The notes: generated from the letters alone by a model not told the origin. Positions 34,497-47,664 are shown, counted from the first letter of the stretch. The stretch is 64,000 nucleotides of DNA from Echiichthys vipera (GCA_963691815.1 OY829661.1:23588500-23652499), one strand, 5' to 3'. Program-made: numbers and translations.

Positions 34497-36563
34497 AAGG
34501 ATACAGACTGTTGAATATGCTATAAATTAATTCATTATACTTGATTAAAAAAGTCTGATTTTGCTCTAGTACATTACATTGATTTAATTAGTTGCAGAAA
34601 GTTGTATGGCAATTATGTTGAGAAATAGATCAGTTAGGAACTTTGTTGTTGAGGAAAATTAACACGTTTTTAGGGGGGAAAAAAAGTAATTAACTAACAA
34701 AACGTCTGCAGAAATAGTTCACACTAAGTAATTAAGAGAGGGCATGCATTGACTCAAGCAAGGGAATGATAAGTGGGCTGCTCTTTGAATTCAAGACAGG
34801 TAGTACTGTTTTTATCCTCAAATTGATCAATTGTGACCTCAAAATACAGTCTTTCCCTGGTGTGACTTCCTCGCTAGTATTTACCAGACTGCATAAATAA
34901 ATTGATTAAATACAAAACTGTTTTATTTTTCGGCTGTGGAGAAATGCAAGACAAGGTTCTGATTACAAATTGGCAGGTTGACATGAGGTTGAGGCATGGA
35001 GGTTTGTGATTGCATAACTCATATTCCTTTCAGAAATAACCTTCACAGAGGGTGACACTATTACACTAATTACTGCCCAGACGCTGTCAATTGGGATATT
35101 CATTATGTCTTCTGCAGAGAGGGAGGAGGGGGTTTAGAGACATAAACAGAGGTATTAAGGTGGTTGCAGCGTGGGTAATGCGACAACTCACAACTCGATA
35201 TCTGTAGCACTGTCGTGAAGAGAAACAAATCAAAATGACCGACAAATGTTTAATATGCTGGTCAGCCGTAACAGCCGAGGTTTGCTCTTTGGGACTAGCT
35301 GGGAACATCCATCAATGACTACATTAGCATGGAAGGACTGATTGTGGATGATGTCCCTGGTGCTGGCACTATAAGAGTGTGATACTGCATATTATTTCAG
35401 TAACTTTATCAGAGAGGTCTTGTCCTAGATTCCATCCTCATATATATTTCTCCTTAATCTATCTTATTAAAATGAAAGTAGAATTAACTTGGAGCAGAGA
35501 GAGATGCTGCCTACGGAGGATGGGTGAAAAAGAGCAGGTGAGAGTTGTGCGTCAGACAAGGTGGAATTGGTTTAACAAGAAGGGGACACTGTTTCAGGGA
35601 CAAATGAATAAAGGTAGAGAAATGAGAGAGAAAGGAGGGAGGATTAGAAATGGGGCGCTATGATTTATTCCAGCTGCACTTCGGTCGATGCTTTCTTATA
35701 ACCAGGTGTCTGTGCCCAATCAGGCATCTTTAACTACTGTGGGGCCTTCTTGCTGCTGTCCCTGGAAATGACCAATTAGTACTGCTGAGTGTCCCTACCC
35801 TCATACGTGTAGAAGTTGCAGCTTTACCTTGAAGCCTCGGATATAGTCAATTTGAGCTACCTGTGGGCTACCCCGAGTATCTTGTGTTCCTTCTAGTGTT
35901 TCAGAGATTGATGCTTTGTAAGGTCATCAAGAGACTGGAAACAAGAGTTTTGATGAGTGTGATGCTGTTCCTACTGAGTGATCTCAACGTTGTGTCAACA
36001 TCCTGTCAACTACGTGAATAAAACTGTATATTTCTGGTCGCATTTACTTTTGTACATATAACTACTGCAAGTAAAGCACTGTATTTTGTATCTAATCCAT
36101 GTATTTTTACTGTTGAAATTAGATCCAGAGAAAGAAGGTAAGTCAGGTGATGTAGTATAAGACTACTAAACCACACATAGAGAGATGGGGAGGTGGATGT
36201 TTTCCAAAACACAGGACTTTCAGCTGGGGGACCGGTGTTCTGGTCCTGGTGGTATTCCGGGTGGTCCATTTTTTCTAATCCTAATCCTCGTTTTGATGCC
36301 TAACCCTCATCGCTACCGTTTATTCCATTCACTTAACAATAGTTTTGGTGCCAACTTGAAACCTAATAGAAAGAACATACCAACACCAGAGATGCATAAT
36401 GAGCTTTTACGTGAAGAGTATGTCAATTAATAGCTGTAATTAGGACATCCCATGTGATCAAAGGTGAGCCATTCGCATCCAGTCAGGAATTACACAGACC
36501 CGTACCATTCCCATGGGCAACAAGAGCAGGCATGCAGAACACAAATGTGTTTATGGATGTATG
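34497..36563. other. non-coding stretch, no gene seen
   Basis: Purine-rich + strand at 35490-35660. AATAAAACTG at 36017-36026 resembles a polyadenylation signal but nothing upstream supports a transcript. Confidence 0.45.
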
Positions 36564-37040
36564 CAACCAGTTCTCATCCCAACTCGCGACATACGGATGC
36601 GTTGTCAGGACCCCTTGACATCACTTGATCTCAACGCATTGGGTAGTCCTTTGCATCAAAGTGTGAAGCTTCACTACGGTTGCTGTTTTAAACACGGAGA
36701 ACACCTGGTTAACATTGTGAATTCAAACAAAAGTACTTGGTTAGGGTTGGGAAAAGATCATGGGTGGGGTTAAAAAAGTATGCAATATATCTAAAGTAAT
36801 GCAGGGGACTGGAACCACGGCCAATGTCCTGTGCTTATTAGACCTGTCCGCCACCCAAACCTCCTCCCTAAACTGACCTTTTCACCCTTACTTCAGGAGC
36901 ACTTGTTCTGAGTGTCTGATGTTGCCATGGATGGGATTACAGTTCGTCTCATACAGACGCTCAAGGGTGCCTTGTGCAGCGATATCAGAAGCCCAGGGCG
37001 TGTGACAAATGGTTGTCGCCCTGGGAATGAGAACAGGCTG
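36564..37040. mobile_element. 477-bp non-autonomous DNA element
   Basis: Left end CAACCAGTTCTCATCCCAAC and right end (opposite strand) CAGCCTGTTCTCATTCCCAG are inverted repeats with a few mismatches. Words CGACATACG (left) and CGACAACC (right, opposite strand) extend the similarity. The interior has GGTTAGGGTTGGGAAAAGAT near 36740-36760. A common teleost repeat; superfamily not assigned because the flanking duplication is unclear. Confidence 0.65.
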
Positions 37041-39343
37041 ACGTATGACAGGAAGAAGAGTGTTTGATGTGTGGTCCTGCTCCTGAACTTCAGATAAATT
37101 ATCTTTATTTAATGTGTCTAACTGCTGCCTAGTGTGCCCATCCATTCCAAACATGCATCCCCACACACATCACACAAGTTGTGCTGCAGCCCAATTTAGT
37201 ATATATCATTTTAGCAGTTTACTTTCATTTCTTCAGTATCAAGTTTTTGAGTGTGGAGTCTTTTTTTCTCCAAATGTTGTTTACCATTATAGCTTTCTGG
37301 AGCGCAATAAAACACAGTTTGACTTTCATGTTTTGTAATTGACCTTACAGTGGGTCCCAGTGGGTAAGAAGTGTTTGGATTGTGGCTTTGTACTTACTTT
37401 CTCGCAAGCTATTGTATTGTACGTAAACACATTACTAGAGATTTTGCTCAGGGGCCAGCTCTGCAGAAATTGTTGTTTTGTTGTCTCGGAGAAGCAAATG
37501 GAGACGAGGGAATTGTAGATTCTGTCAGTCTAAGAAAATGTGTTATAGATGCAATATCATCTTCTCGAAATGAAATATAGGATAAGATGTGACTCATCAG
37601 ATTTATAACAGGGATTTTGTTTTTGGACAGGTAATATAAATGAAAAGCAGTCTTCCTACTCGAACATTCACCTCCTATCGTGGTTGTTGCCATATGGCAT
37701 CGATATTATTTATCAAGCTTTTTTTCATGCCTGCAGTGTTTTTTTTTCTGAAATAAAACATGCCAAAAAAACACTCTATTTCAATAAGTAATTAAAGCCA
37801 ACTCATTCATCAGCTGCATAAACAAGCAGGTATTTCAGATTGGAGATGTATTATAATTACAATAAAGTACCTCATTAGTTCTCAGCAGCCATGAACATTT
37901 TTAACTAACACTCACTCACAATAGGCCTGTAAAGGACCAATGTGTGTGCTGACGGCAGTAGCATAGATGTGGGTGATTGTTGCCAGTGCAGAGCTTAGAC
38001 TTTTTTATACCGAAGGAGTGATTTTCTGCACACCCACATGCCAAGAGAATATGGCTTTTGGAGAGTAACAGGAAAAATAGCTGATGCACAAGGTCTGAAA
38101 ATGAGGATATTCAGTCATTCAGAACTGAAGTTTCACATGCTCCATTTTTGATTCCCTACTGCCAGCAACACATTTTTCATATTCTGAATTTCTGTAGCAA
38201 TAAACAAAATGTGATGCATAGGATTTACAGCCTATTGAGGTTTTCTGTGAACATGTTTTGTCAGATCGGCTTTTTTTTTCTTGACCAATAACAATAAAGG
38301 ACACTACAATCACACAAGTACGCATCTGTTGAGCCCGGGATTTATGTTGATCACAACCCTTGGTTACTGTATATCATGCAACAGCATCTCGTGACTTTAA
38401 AATCCAGCATAGATTTATGGATAACAGTCCTTCTTAACCTCCTGACCCTTCCAACGTGCAGTCCTCCAGTAGAAGAGGGTGCAGTTGAGTGAGACGAAAG
38501 CCAGATCAGGGGAGGAGGGAGGGGGCTGAAGAGATACAGCTGGATCATTGCATTGCCCACAGCACTCTGCATCGATCAGAGAGCAGCTATAATAACCTTT
38601 CAAAAGCATACTCCTGGCAGGGTAGAGTGTGGAAAAAAAAACACCTGCCTGAAACTGTCAATAGGCACCTAAATTATGTTGTAGCAGCGATGAATAAACA
38701 TGGTTTGTTTTGGGGTTTTTTTGCAGTGAGAGGAGAAAAATCTCTAATCTGGGTAGAAAAGACATCCATCTGGAAAATATGCTCAAAAATAACAAGTAGG
38801 AAACAAATGAAACAAACTTGACACTGACATTGAGATGAATTAATGAAACCTGTGTGACATCAGAACACATGGCGGGAAATTGTGAAACAACAACAAGATG
38901 TGTAAAATGACAAGGGCAATAGATCCAAATGTAGTTCCGACGCAGCGGCTGATTTATAAGTTCATTACGAGAGGCTGTGTTTCGCATCCATCTTTGCTGC
39001 TTTGATATGCATGAACTGTTGCCTGACTCGTCGTGCGCTTTCAATCAGGGCTCGCTGCTCCAGTACGTGACTCGTCGGGATGTTTACAGATGGTGTCAAA
39101 GCGGAAAGAGAGCAGGAGAAACAGAGAGAGAGAGGGTGAGGGTAAAAAATGAGGGATGATGGGAATGATGTAAAACACCAAAATGATGTTAGCGGAACAA
39201 AGGGGATTTGAAGCACACAAAAATGCATCAAAGAGGGATATCAAAGCATTACAACGAAAGAAGTAATAAAATAGTGCGTCCTGATATAGCACGGATTGCC
39301 TCTCAGATAAAAAATAAACAATTCTAGTGTGAATCAAGCAGTA
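37041..39343. other. non-coding stretch, no gene seen
   Basis: No gene. 37780-37900 is repeat-free with TAATTA-type words and may be conserved non-coding DNA (impression only). T runs at 37738-37746 and 38271-38279. Confidence 0.45.
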
Positions 39344-40866
39344 GAGGAATACTCCATCCTCAAAGTGACCATTTGAATATGAAAAAGGCTATGTTTGCAT
39401 TACAAGGCTTCATGGTCAATTTCATTTTTTTTTCCCCCAGATCTGATCTTTTAGCCAAGAGCGTTCACATTCATGTTTGAGGTGACCCATATGTGACATC
39501 AGTCTGTCTATGGTGCGAACAATAGCCCTGAAACACCTGACATGCAACTTCACAAAGATGCACAACAGGACAGAAAACATCACAGGCATGTGGCGACTAA
39601 AGCACATCCGTAGTAACCCTAGCAACAGCCTGGGGATGTACGGTATAAACGGAATAGACGGTAGGGCGGTAATAATTTGGCTACAGAATCGCTTTTGACT
39701 CTACCCTGTAACTGGCAGAGCAGCTCTGACGTAAGCACACAATATGTGCGGATCCAGAGATCCATGAACTTCTTCGCTCTCTCCACGCCTGTTGTTGCTC
39801 TTGCAATCTTTTCAGTCCGGTTAAACCCATTGTTAAATCACCACACAATGTATCTTTATACTGTGTTTACTCTGCAATGGGTGTGTATCAGTAGGAAGCA
39901 AAAATCTAAATTGATAAAAGTAATTAGTAACTTAAGTAACTTAAGCTATGTGATAAATGCAGTAAGTAAGTAAAAAGTAGAATATTTCCTATTGAATTGT
40001 AGTGGAGTAGAAGTATAAAGTAGCATAAAAATAAAATACTCAAGTAAAAAACAAGAGCCACAAACTGTTACTGCCATTACCTGAAGGTCCATCTCCACTG
40101 TCAGCTGTCAGCTTTTGGAGCTGCCAACTGTCCACTCTCCTCCTAGCAAAGGAGGCAGAGGGACCGGCGCTGTGGTGGCTAACAGGCCGCTGCAGCAGGC
40201 AGGTAGAATAAGCAAGCTAGCTCATCTGATATGCATCAGATTTAGGACCAGATATGAAAGTGGCAAAAAGAGGAAAGATCTGGCTTTTTGGGGTGTCCAC
40301 ATTACTCTGAAAACATCAGAATGTGTTTTGGTGGTAGCCCTTTTGTACCAAGTGTTGCCTTGAATTCATGAATGTTTTTGTAGCATGCCTCCACAATGAA
40401 TGGAGAATCCAAAAAAGGAGAAAAGTATTAATGCATTAATGTCAGAGGGCTCCAAGTTTACCAAAAGCAAAATTATATCAAAGACATCTGTTTACAAACC
40501 CTCACACGGCTCTTGCAATATAATCCAAGTCTCCTTTATCCAGTCATACACGCGGTACTTCCGAGCACATGTGTTTTCTCTATGCCTTTCTACCAACTAA
40601 CTGTTTACAACACTTATGCAGAGAAACTTGCACAGGCGCACTTCTTGTCAGTTCAAATCCGGACATGTAGTTTGGGAGACTATGTGAAAATGTTAGAAGG
40701 TTTAAGTGAAAATGCATGTGTTTAGGAAGTACTGAGCATGCGACTGGATAATCAAGATTTGTATTTTATGTTTTTTTGATTCTCCGTTCACCCTGGAACC
40801 CAAGAGTACAAGGCAACACTGAATAACTGATATACAAATGGTCATTTTGAGGATGGAGTATTCCTT
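39344..40866. mobile_element. TA-flanked element, apparently split by an insertion
   Basis: Left terminal fragment 39344-39381 (GAGGAATACTCCATCCTCAA..) and right end 40832-40866 are inverted repeats over about 35 bp, each flanked outside by TA. The inner left arm AGTGTTGCCTTG (40351) pairs with CAAGGCAACACT (40809-40820), and GGAGAATCC (40401) with GGATTCTCC-like sequence at 40779. About 970 bp of unrelated DNA (39382-40350) lies between the outer and inner parts of the left arm. Either one element received an insertion, or a separate left-end fragment lies nearby by chance. Confidence 0.6.
39932..40050. repeat. dispersed teleost repeat fragment
   Basis: GTAGTGGAGTAGAAGTATAA, AGTAGCATAAAA and AATACTCAAGTAAA occur in order. 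I recognise this as a common fish repeat tail; class unknown. Confidence 0.5.
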
Positions 40867-41604
40867 TAATCTCTTCTATAACTGTACTGCCGTTGATTGC
40901 ACAAACAAAAATTAAAGGCAAACAAAGGAGAGCCCAGGCGGAATAGAGCATGGAGCTCTGGCATAAATTGGTCAAATTGTTGGGGTAGAACATTCCAGTA
41001 AGAACCATTATTTTCCATTAAGGGGAAACTAATGGTCAACTGCTCATTTACTAATGGATCCTGCTAGCACACAAACAGAGAGGAGGTTTGGGGGGGTAAG
41101 GGAGGTGGGTGGTGGTATGCAACCAACACCAATTGAAGACGCACAAGAGTCTCTACTCCCTTCAAAAGAGAAATAACTCAGGCTATTGAATGTTTGATTT
41201 CCAGGCCATTCTAATATGAATACCACTGTGCGAAGGAGGGAGCGTGAACATCATGAGGCTTGTTATAGTTCTTGGCTAAAGCTCAAACACAAGACATAGG
41301 GAAGGGAAATAAGGCAGAAAATTGCATTACAAGGAATAAATGGTTCTTACGTCAGCAGATCTCGTCTTCTAACACTCTCTCTTGCTCGCGCAGTGTCAAA
41401 ACAGCCAATTTTCTAATCAAAGCAGTTTGCTGTTTGATAAAATATGAAATTTGGTGAGATGCTACTGAGAAAATGATGTGTTTGTGCTTGCATTCCTACG
41501 CACTCACACATGCACTTTCTTGTATACATGTGCGCTCTTTTCATCAGCAACTATCCTCATTGGGACAACGATCTGGATCAGATCAATAAACAATTATAGC
41601 CTCT

Positions 41605-41607
<3 letters not shown>
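40867..41607. other. non-coding stretch, no gene seen
   Basis: Nothing recognised. Confidence 0.5.

Positions 41608-41679
<72 letters not shown>
41608..41679. repeat. (TG)n array
   Basis: Thirty-six pure TG units, preceded by CTCTCTC. Confidence 0.98.
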
Positions 41680-41680
<1 letters not shown>

Positions 41681-42167
41681 TAAGAAGTGGTCAGGGTCAC
41701 GGCTGATCAACAGCACTGCGCCTACCTTCTGTCTTTTTGTGTTCATAAATGACAGTGAGGACCGGTGTGACAGTGATGACAAACAGAAGGTGGAGTCAAT
41801 ATATTGAGTTGCTGCATGTGCCAGTGTTGATGACCAGTGTGGAGCAAGTTAGTCCAAAACATGTAATGACTTACTCATGCACTCTCTGCTCCTTCACTGT
41901 GCATGTAGATAGTTCCTCACTTGGTAGCATAAAATGTGAAAAGCACCAGCTGTGTTCTGTATCTCCTCGTAACATGAGTTATCTTGTTGGCCAGGAGGTG
42001 CTCCGCTGGTATAGCGAGGTTTTCGGAGGCCTAGTGAACACTGACAGGCTGGCAACTCCAGATGGAAGTGACATCTAACAGTCCTCGCTTGATTTGCTTT
42101 CGTCTACCAAGCTCCCCTGTCTTCTCTTTCTCATCCAGTGTCTCTCCATTCATGCATCTTGTTTTTC
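41680..42167. other. non-coding stretch, no gene seen
   Basis: Open frames continue out of the TG array but show no domain. Confidence 0.5.
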
Positions 42168-42288
42168 TCGAGCTGATTGTTGTCTGGTTTCAGCTTCATA
42201 ATTCAACAGACAGATATGAGAGTGGTATCTATCTTCTCAGCAAGACAGCATAAGCACAGATGTCCAAAATGTTAAGCTATTCCTTTAG
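42168..42288. mobile_element. foldback element, right half only
   Basis: AGCTGATTGTTG, CAGCTTCATAATTCAACAGA, GAGAGTGGTATC, CTTCTCAGCAAGA and CCAAAATGTTAAGCTATTCC match the right arm of the foldback family. No left arm is present, so it is a deletion remnant. Confidence 0.7.
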
Positions 42289-42398
42289 AATATACATTTA
42301 AACCTGTATTATTTATTTTGGCCGCACAGCCTTGACATATCACCTTGATAAGTTGATATGAAAGCCTTGTTAGCAAACAGCTGCTTAACATCTATACA

Positions 42399-42590
42399 GA
42401 GCAACATTAGAATTCATTTGGAGTTATGTTCTCATTCTCCTGATGAATATATATCTGATACTGAGTCTTCTTTAAGTTCAGTTTTTGGTCCTCATCAACT
42501 CCTGATAAAAATATCTGGCTCTTTAGAAGCAAAATGCTGCACTATGTTCACCAGCTGATTGCTGACTTTGTCGTCGCTGGAAAATAGGTT
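42399..42590. repeat. dispersed repeat, copy 2
   Basis: Same ordered words as 21948-22170 (AGCAACAT, AATTCATTTGGAGTTATG, TTTTTGGTCCTCATCAACTC, AATATCTGGCTC), about 70% similar by eye and in the same orientation. Confidence 0.6.
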
Positions 42591-43475
42591 GAAGAGAGCA
42601 GTAGTAGTGAACCAAACCTAATGTTGTAGGCCGTAAAACCTAAACAATGTTAATATAACAATATTTATTAGTGCAGCTTTAAGCCCCTGAGACCCGTCAT
42701 ATACCTATTTTTGTATTTGTTCATGGAGGAGAAAGCAGGTCGACAGTAGATTCCCCTTAGAAGTTGTATACGTAATTTAAAAGATGGGAACCAGACGATT
42801 CATTTGCATGCAGCACAGCATGGCGTGTGAAGTTTCTATACTTATCCATCTGTAATAAAGATAGTGCTCTAGGCACCGGTTCAAAGTGTTTCAGGGCTTA
42901 GAACACTACAATGGAAGCATATCCATTCTCATATTCACTTATGTCACATAAGTTGTAGCAACAGTTTTTAGGTTCACAACATTTATGTGGGATTTGGTGC
43001 AAAATGTACCAATTTTTTGAATACTTCAGAGTTGGTAAAGCTGGTATTAGAAATCCCTCCAAAATACCACATTAAGACACCAAGACCATGAACAACACAA
43101 TGTAAAAATTCAAAATGTAACCTAATATAGTAAGGTGTCAAGTTTCAAAAATGGTCACAATGAAATGGTTACTATGGTGACTAACATCATCCCACATGAA
43201 TACAAATATACTTACTGAACCCACAAAAGTCTCAGCTTTCCAGTCATACCCGGTTTATGCAATCCAAAGACTGTTTAGGGACCCCAATATGCAGTTGAGT
43301 GTATACTCAATGCACCATTTTAGAATAGGCAAAAAAAAATCACATATGTGCAGCATTATTTGCAGAAACTGGGGCCCCTTTAAAGGGGATTTTGTGGGTA
43401 CCAATATAACTCATTGTATTTAGATATAAAGAGGGGGGAGGTCAAGGGACCCCTCTCGTCAAAATGGCAGAAACC
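42591..43475. other. non-coding stretch, no gene seen
   Basis: No gene or identifiable repeat. Confidence 0.5.
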
Positions 43476-43556
43476 TCCATCCTTCATCTTCAACCGCTTG
43501 TCCCTAACAGGGTCACGGAGGGCTGGAGCCGATTCCAGCTGACACTGGGCGTGAGG
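43476..43556 (-). mobile_element. V-SINE-type 3' fragment
   Basis: Reverse complement of the 3' end of the element at 51301: CGCCCAGTGTCAGCTGGAAT, CGGCTCCAGCCCTCCGTGAC, CCTGTTAGGGACAAGCGG in order, ending in GAAGATGAAGGATGG. 5'-truncated. Confidence 0.75.
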
Positions 43557-44585
43557 TAAACTTTGGAGGGTTATTCAGCCACCTGTCATAAGCTAGCATG
43601 TTATGGTTGGTACCAATGGATTGCTTAGGTTATCTGGCTTCATATGGTACCTTCACTCTTGCTTTAGCTATAGCTGCTCATAACAGTAAGGTCGGCCAAG
43701 AATGCTGGTGGTCACATGGGTCTCAGAGAAGTTAAAGTCTTTTCAAACTTATTAAAAAATTTCACTTAACATCAAAATCATATCCAGATTACTTTTGTCT
43801 TAAGGAAATAATGTAAATTGAGCCACAGGGCGACCTCAAGATGAAGTATAATATGATGGAGATTATAAAGTTGTAAGGGATATTTGCACAGTATGTCTTG
43901 AATCATTTATTTTAATTTAATAGCTACCAATCCCGCGGTGTTCCTTCACACCTAACACCTCCATACCCACCCCCTCTCCTTCTTTAGGTTTCAGCATGTT
44001 TCACGTTCCTCTTCCCTACCCCTCCTCCTCCTCTCGTCCCTAAAAAAATAAAATAAAACCTGTATTTTCATTCCCCTCCAGTAGCGTTACTGCATTCCTC
44101 ACTCTAGGGAGCGCATATTAAACCTTGCCTCACCATCGATCTCAGATAAACACATTATGCTCCATCTCAAGCACAAAATGCAATCCTGATCCCACCATAA
44201 TGACACGGTGCATGGGGACAAAGCAAAATAACCACTGCTACACTAACACACCCGCTTCTGTTATATCTGAAAGGTTTACCATCCAGGTCACGGTTGTTAA
44301 CGTAGCTGCTGTTCACACTAAAATAATGATGCTCGTTTTGATGCCAATCCTAGCTTCACATATTTTATATTTCATTCTTCCCACATCTTAGGTGATGTGT
44401 TGTGCAAGGTGGTTCGTGTTAATTACAGAGCATGAGGCTTTAAAGGTTGGCCAAGAAGAGGGAGCCCTCCATCCTCAAAGCCAGCTGGAACTTTTGAGTC
44501 AGATCAAACGATTACTGGTTGCAGGCGGTGGCCTTCATCACCAGCATAAAGTCATTCCAAAATACATACAAACATGCAATATGTG

Positions 44586-44588
<3 letters not shown>
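43557..44588. other. non-coding stretch, no gene seen
   Basis: CCTCCTCCTC-rich around 43970-44040; otherwise nothing recognised. Confidence 0.5.

Positions 44589-44641
<53 letters not shown>
44589..44641. repeat. (TG)n array
   Basis: About twenty-six TG units. Confidence 0.98.
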
Positions 44642-44643
<2 letters not shown>

Positions 44644-44973
44644 CGAGCAGCCGAGTTTGACAGCTCGGTGAATATCCTAGACTGATCTTTTGAGATACAG
44701 AATTCACTTTGATCTAAGTGTTGCCATGTTGGAAACGTGTGCATATGCACAATATCCCCATGTCATGTCTGTGTGTTTGCAGACATGTGTTCAGGTTGTT
44801 TTGGTGGGTCTGCGAGCTAAAGGGCTGCAGCCCTGTTCCCACAGTCTGCATTCAGAAATTGTTTGATCTGAATCCAAGGTTGTGGGCTTCACCATATGGC
44901 CATGAGGATGAAGTTCTCACCTTTTAATTCATGAATATACACCCACTAATTACACTTTTTAACAGCTGTTTAA
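44642..44973. other. non-coding stretch, no gene seen
   Basis: Nothing recognised. Confidence 0.5.
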
Positions 44974-46245
44974 TGATAGCATGTGCAATAATCACTTTTT
45001 CAACATAATGTGTAATATTACTGTCAGCGTTGTCGTGTTGTTTTCAAGGCAAGGCTGAGTACTTCTTAAAGTTTAAAAAGTTTATTATAAAAAACAACAG
45101 CAAAGAATCTTGGTGTGACCACTGAGGCAGAAAGAGCACCAAGCCCCTCCTTCACAAAGCATTAAACAGCAATAAAGTAATTGAGTTGTTGTGAGTGGTT
45201 CAGAATGATGCTGAGGCATTTCCTGGTTCCTGGTTCCATCATTCCCAGAATGGCTCTCATTTGTTCACAAGTTGAATCCTCCGCCCCCTGGTCACACGGA
45301 CCCTCCAATGATTCACCAGTTCCTGTAGAAAAAACACTCCCTACTCTGAAGAATCCAGCCTTCTATGGGGCTGACCCCTTTACTTTATCATAACTAGTTT
45401 TAAACTGGAGCTTATCTGCAACACCCTTTAATTATGCCATTTACGTTAAATTGATAATAATCTGAAAGCATGCTAAGTAATTTTTATTTAACTTCCATAT
45501 GTACACAGTGAGTAATGACACAAATTAAACCTTTTTGTGACAACAATGAACACTTAATGTTTAAAAATCCCTGCAGTCTCATGGGCAATATCACTTTTTT
45601 TTTACTTGTGTTACATCCTGATCAATGTCTAGGGGTAGGACAGGGACGAACACCATGTAATAATATGTTTACCTGGGGAGAAAGAGTCAAGGACCAGGAT
45701 TTTACAACAATAAATCAGGTATTAGCCCTCAGCAGTTGCACGACTATCCAGAACACAGCTGCAATCCCACAGCTCAGACAAAAAGCACTGCTGTCCAGGA
45801 GTGGGCGAGAGAGCACCATCGCAGCTCTCTCCCACTTTTAAAGACATGGCTGATTAGGCGCGATTGATGCCAGCCTAGGCGAACCAGGAGGGGGGATGAG
45901 AGGAATCTACGGCAAGAGAGAGAAATGAAAACAGCAACAAGAAAAAGAGAACACACATAGCCCCCACAGCCGTAGTAATCAATATCACTTTTTCAACATT
46001 ATGTGCAAGATCATTTTTCAGCATCGTGTGCAATGTATTTTTAACATCATGTGAAATATCACCTTTACTATCATGCGCAATATTACTTTTAACATTATGT
46101 GCAATATCACTTTCAGTATTATGTGCGATAATACTTTTTCAACATCGTGTGCAATGTCATTTTTCAACATCATGCGCAATGTTACCTTCAGTATCATGTG
46201 CAATAACATTTTAAATATCACATGCAATATTACTTTAATGCAATG
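44974..46245. repeat. 24-bp minisatellite interrupted by ~950 bp
   Basis: Units of the form CATYATGTGCAATATCACTTT plus 2-4 bases recur about ten times at 45972-46245, with lengths of 23-26 bp. At least two diverged units occur earlier at 44974-45025 (GCATGTGCAATAATCACTTT, then CATAATGTGTAATATTACTG). The intervening 45026-45971 shows no unit and includes an LTR-like segment, so the array was probably split by an insertion. Confidence 0.7.
45609..45968 (-). mobile_element. LTR-like segment
   Basis: Minus strand begins TGTGGGGGCTATG (45968) and ends GGATGTAACA (45609), i.e. TG...CA, with a TATA-like CTTTAAAAG at 45836-45844. Just downstream of it is a hairpin, GTGGGAGAGAGC at 45827-45838 against GTGGGCGAGAGAGC (its near-complement at 45801-45814). 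No flanking duplication was found, and no AATAAA on this strand, so the call is tentative. Confidence 0.4.
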
Positions 46246-47431
46246 CACATGTATTACTTTACTGATATTGTTCTTATTCTCATATATATGTATATTCTGT
46301 ATGTATGTTGTTGTAATGTCTGAACACTGTTATTACATAAACATTTTTCTTGGAACTAACACAGTCCTATTTCATCTTACACAGTATTGACTGGTCAGAG
46401 CTTGATGATAACAGCCAAGTCAGGACACTGAGAATAAATCATATGGACTCAGCAGCACATTTATCTGAAGATGATTCAAAGTCCTCAGAAAGTCTCAGAT
46501 TCTCCCTCCTCCTCCTCAGGGTGTTACCAAACTGGACAGAGTGGGTGTTTACATGATGATGATGATGCACTATATCCACGTATAATCCATAATCTGTTTA
46601 CGCCATAGACATTTATAGATTATAGCATTGATAATACAATACAGGACTGCAGTACGCTCTGTTGTGGAAATGGATTTCTTCAATAAAGATCAACATACAG
46701 GATCAGCTTTATCTCTGTGGTATATTTTGCCAAAGCATTTTCTTCTGCAGACAAAAATACGTTCACCCCTGCCTCCTCACAAAGCCTAGAGTCTAGCAGG
46801 AAGGACCCCGATCCAACTTGTGCCCAGTCTTTTAGAGGAAGGGAGAGGACACGCTAAGCCTTGGTTGGGTGACGTCTTTAGACCAAACAAAAACCTGCCT
46901 CCGACATTACAATTCTGCACATTCTGAACCTCTCTCATCACAAGGTCTCTAACACAGAGTGCAGATGCACACATGCCATTATACCGTCAAAAGGCAGTTA
47001 TTTGCATTATCCATTAAGAAGGTTAGACAGAGGAGACACTGAACTGTACCTGACCTGACAAAACTATGATTATGAATTACAAATATCCCAAATTCCCACA
47101 ACAGCTCACAATATGAGTAAGATGCATCAGAATTGTCATCAAGAATACGTTGACATTTCTGAGAATACCCCCAATTTCTCATTTAAAAACATAAATACAT
47201 CGTACATAAACATGCACTGTATTTATACTAAAAGACATGAATACTTCTTATATCATTGCAAACCCTTATTGTTACCGAAGCTAGACTCTTCACGTGGCTT
47301 GTTTACCACCCGCTGATACAAAGCAGCTACAAGGTGACCCTGCTGAGACAGCTCTTTACCTCCTATTCCCGTCTACAGGGACTTCATGGTAGTAATGCTA
47401 CTCAGCAGATTTAATGTAAAGACCAGAGAGA
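46246..47431. other. non-coding stretch, no gene seen
   Basis: Nothing recognised besides a GATGATGATGATG run at 46554-46566. Confidence 0.5.
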
Positions 47432-47576
47432 GAGAGATAATTTTTTTTTATTTCATTATTTACTTTCCATTATTTATTATACCTATGAAATGTATTGTTG
47501 TTTTGTTTTATTGAATTTTTATGCTTCGGCAACGTAGTTTTTGTGACATTCATGCCAATAAAGCTGAATTGAATTG
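47432..47576 (+). mobile_element. LINE 3' end
   Basis: AT-rich segment ending GACATTCATGCCAATAAAGC and then TGAATTGAATTGA. CCAATAAAGC plus TTGAA repeats is a familiar 3' end of teleost LINEs. The tail runs straight into the GA array that follows. Confidence 0.6.
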
Positions 47577-47664
47577 AGAGAGCGAGAGAGAGAAAGAAAG
47601 AGAGAAAGAGCCAGAGCCAGAGCGAGAGAGCGAGAGCGAGAGAGCGAGAGAGAGAGAGAGAAAA
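47575..47664. repeat. (GA)n-rich array
   Basis: About 90 bp of GAGA interspersed with GAGC, GAAA and CCAGAG, almost entirely purine on the + strand. Confidence 0.95.

Noticed and set aside
35660..36030. Possible 3' UTR or last exon ending in AATAAAACTG
   Set aside because: No coding frame or recognisable upstream exon. An isolated AATAAA is expected often by chance in AT-rich DNA.
46018..46248. Repetitive 76-codon minus-strand frame (HMILKVIL-type units)
   Set aside because: A 24-bp minisatellite unit is a multiple of three, so it stays open and looks like a protein repeat. There is no start context or flanking coding potential.
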